DNA of 32,803 nt from Solirubrobacter deserti. Its GTDB lineage: Bacteria; Actinomycetota; Thermoleophilia; Solirubrobacterales; Solirubrobacteraceae. Positions 31,637 through 32,803 of the stretch are shown in pieces (the stretch's first letter is position 1; each line of letters opens with the position of its first letter). The stretch covers positions 1-32,803 of the forward strand of contig NZ_JAPCID010000074.1 of NCBI RefSeq assembly GCF_027587175.1, given 5' to 3'. The position numbers and the translations under genes are program-made. The notes beneath the pieces are model-generated. The model worked only from the letters and a program-made list of their open reading frames with translations. It did not search any database and was not told the DNA's origin.

Positions 31637-32803
31637 GGAAGCTCCGAGGAGGCCGCGGCGGCGGACGGCCGTGCGGCGCCCACGGCCTCGTCGAGCGCGG
31701 CCAGCGCGTTCTCCGCCCGGGTGCGAAGCGTCGCCAGCCGGATGGGGTCCGGCGGGGTCGCGGTGTCCATCACGGCGCCGATCCACGCGGCTTCCGCGCG
31801 CGGCTCGAGCAGGCGCAGGTCGAGGTCGGCCGCGAACGAGCGCGTCTTCGGGGCACTGCCGACGACCACGGTCGGCCGGCCCGCGAGCGCGGCGAAGACG
31901 GTGAAGTGCAGGCGCATGCCGACGCACACGTCCGCGGCCGCGACCGCGCGGTAGACCTCCTGCCAGGTCGCCGTCCGCGGCACGACGTGGCACGGCTGCG
32001 CGAGCTTGGAGGCGAGCGCGTCGAGCGCCGCGCCGTCGCTGTGCGCGCGACGGTCCATCGGCACGAGCGTCACGGGCCGGCCGTCGGCCGCGAGCCACTC
32101 GGCGAGCCCGTCGATCAGCGAGTCGGGCGCGTCTGCGCGGAGGCTGACCGCGACCGAGCCGTCGGGCGCCGGCGGGTCGGGCAACCGCACGCCCGGTAGG
32201 AACATGGTGTCGGCGGCGAGCGCGACGTCCCGCCCGCCGACTTCGCGGAGCAGCGCCGCCGTCGCCGCGTCGCGCGCGCTGACGGTCCGCGCGCGCCGCA
32301 GGACGTACCGTGCGGCGGCGCGGCTCGCCCGGTGCCGGAGGTTCTCGGCGCCGACCGCGGTGATCGCGAACGACACGCCGCAGCCGCGCGCCGTGGTCGC
32401 CACGACGATCAGGTAGCGCAACAGGCCCGCGATCCCGCGCGTGTCGACGTCCTCCTGGAACATCGTCCCGCCGCCCGCGATCACGAGATCGGACGCGCGG
32501 ATCGCGCCCGCGAGCGCCCGGACGGGCCGGACCGGCACGCGCCCGGGCACGTCCGCGCCCTTCAAGGTGCGGCGCACGTCCACGCCCGGATAGCGGTGCC
32601 GCAGCGCGTCGGCGAGCGCGTCGACGAGGGCCTCGTCGCCGACGCTGACGATCGCCCCGTCTTCGTCGAGGGCCGTCGCCGAGCAGATCAGGACGCGCCG
32701 CAGGGGCGGCGGCGAGACGGCCGCCGCGTGGGGCGGCGCGGCGAGGCCGTCCGGCGCGGGCGGCGAGGGTCGGCCTCGGGGCGGCGCGGCGGCGGGCGGC
32801 GCG
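31633..32803 (-). CDS. Polysaccharide pyruvyl transferase family protein (5' end beyond window)
   Basis: At least 390 residues. The frame is open to the right edge with no start codon seen before the conserved N-terminus. It shows a Pro/Ala-rich linker, then RRVLICSATALDEDGA and VGDEALVDALADALRHRYPG, then SDLVIAGGGTMFQED and VCVGMRLHFTVFAALAGRPTVVVG. These are hallmarks of the PS_pyruv_trans/CsaB fold, which adds ketal pyruvate (or a similar group) to surface polysaccharides. A GTG at 32583 is a poor start because it would remove the conserved first Rossmann strand. The acidic pyruvyl groups could bind calcium, matching the RTX and TSP3 neighbours (inference). It is coupled by ATGA to the glycosyltransferase downstream. 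Confidence 0.85.
   Translation of the reverse strand, partial: APPAAAPPRGRPSPPAPDGLAAPPHAAAVSPPPLRRVLICSATALDEDGAIVSVGDEALVDALADALRHRYPGVDVRRTLKGADVPGRVPVRPVRALAGAIRASDLVIAGGGTMFQEDVDTRGIAGLLRYLIVVATTARGCGVSFAITAVGAENLRHRASRAAARYVLRRARTVSARDAATAALLREVGGRDVALAADTMFLPGVRLPDPPAPDGSVAVSLRADAPDSLIDGLAEWLAADGRPVTLVPMDRRAHSDGAALDALASKLAQPCHVVPRTATWQEVYRAVAAADVCVGMRLHFTVFAALAGRPTVVVGSAPKTRSFAADLDLRLLEPRAEAAWIGAVMDTATPPDPIRLATLRTRAENALAALDEAVGAARPSAAAASSELP

Noticed and set aside
32583-32583. GTG at 32583 as start of the pyruvyl transferase
   Set aside because: It would delete the conserved first beta strand and the GDEAL motif that are encoded in frame just upstream.

Overview
The window is chromosomal DNA from a very GC-rich actinobacterium. 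GC is about 70 percent or more, third codon positions are strongly G/C, and GTG or TTG starts are common. An F420-dependent glucose-6-phosphate dehydrogenase, an actinobacterial-type SOS box (CGAAC-N4-GTTCG), RTX/calcium-binding secreted proteins and several apparently leaderless genes with operators touching the start codon all suggest Actinobacteria. The mix resembles Thermoleophilia (Solirubrobacter/Conexibacter-like). That placement is inference from gene content, not a database match.

Layout. 1-160: 5' end of a secreted or membrane protein leaving the left edge. 264-4211: a GT2-GtrA glycosyltransferase, then a redox module (single-domain molybdopterin oxidoreductase, FAD/NAD reductase, small zinc-ribbon protein) interrupted by a secreted CAP-domain protein. 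4222-5706: phosphoglucomutase/phosphomannomutase. 5699-10908: a divergent regulon around one operator, with fgd, an SMP-30 lactonase and an M19 dipeptidase leftwards and TetR plus a 14-TM DHA2 exporter rightwards. 11037-13847: a second divergon, with an ArsR-like regulator and serine beta-lactamase-fold hydrolase leftwards and a 12-TM MFS exporter rightwards. 13849-14390: a gene-free 542-bp multi-tier inverted repeat. 14435-19487: SOS-controlled dinB, a two-domain VOC protein, a LysR regulator, a methyltransferase and a winged-helix regulator.

19546 to the right edge is a cell-surface polysaccharide region. It holds a polyprenyl-phosphate sugar transferase (initiation), an O-antigen ligase/polymerase-like protein, two GT4 glycosyltransferases, a Wzx-like flippase and a polysaccharide pyruvyl transferase. 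Set among them are a TSP3-type calcium-binding protein, an ECF sigma factor with an anchored partner and a convergent anti-sigma-like gene, a secreted glycoside hydrolase, and a tandem pair of small RTX proteins. Together they suggest production, export, modification and calcium-dependent coating of a surface polymer under its own sigma factor (inference).

The two least explained structures are the nested 542-bp inverted repeat before dinB and a perfect 37-bp low-GC palindrome inserted in frame in the O-antigen-ligase gene. Both look like members of dispersed palindromic repeat families. No rRNA, tRNA, CRISPR array, transposase or phage gene was seen.
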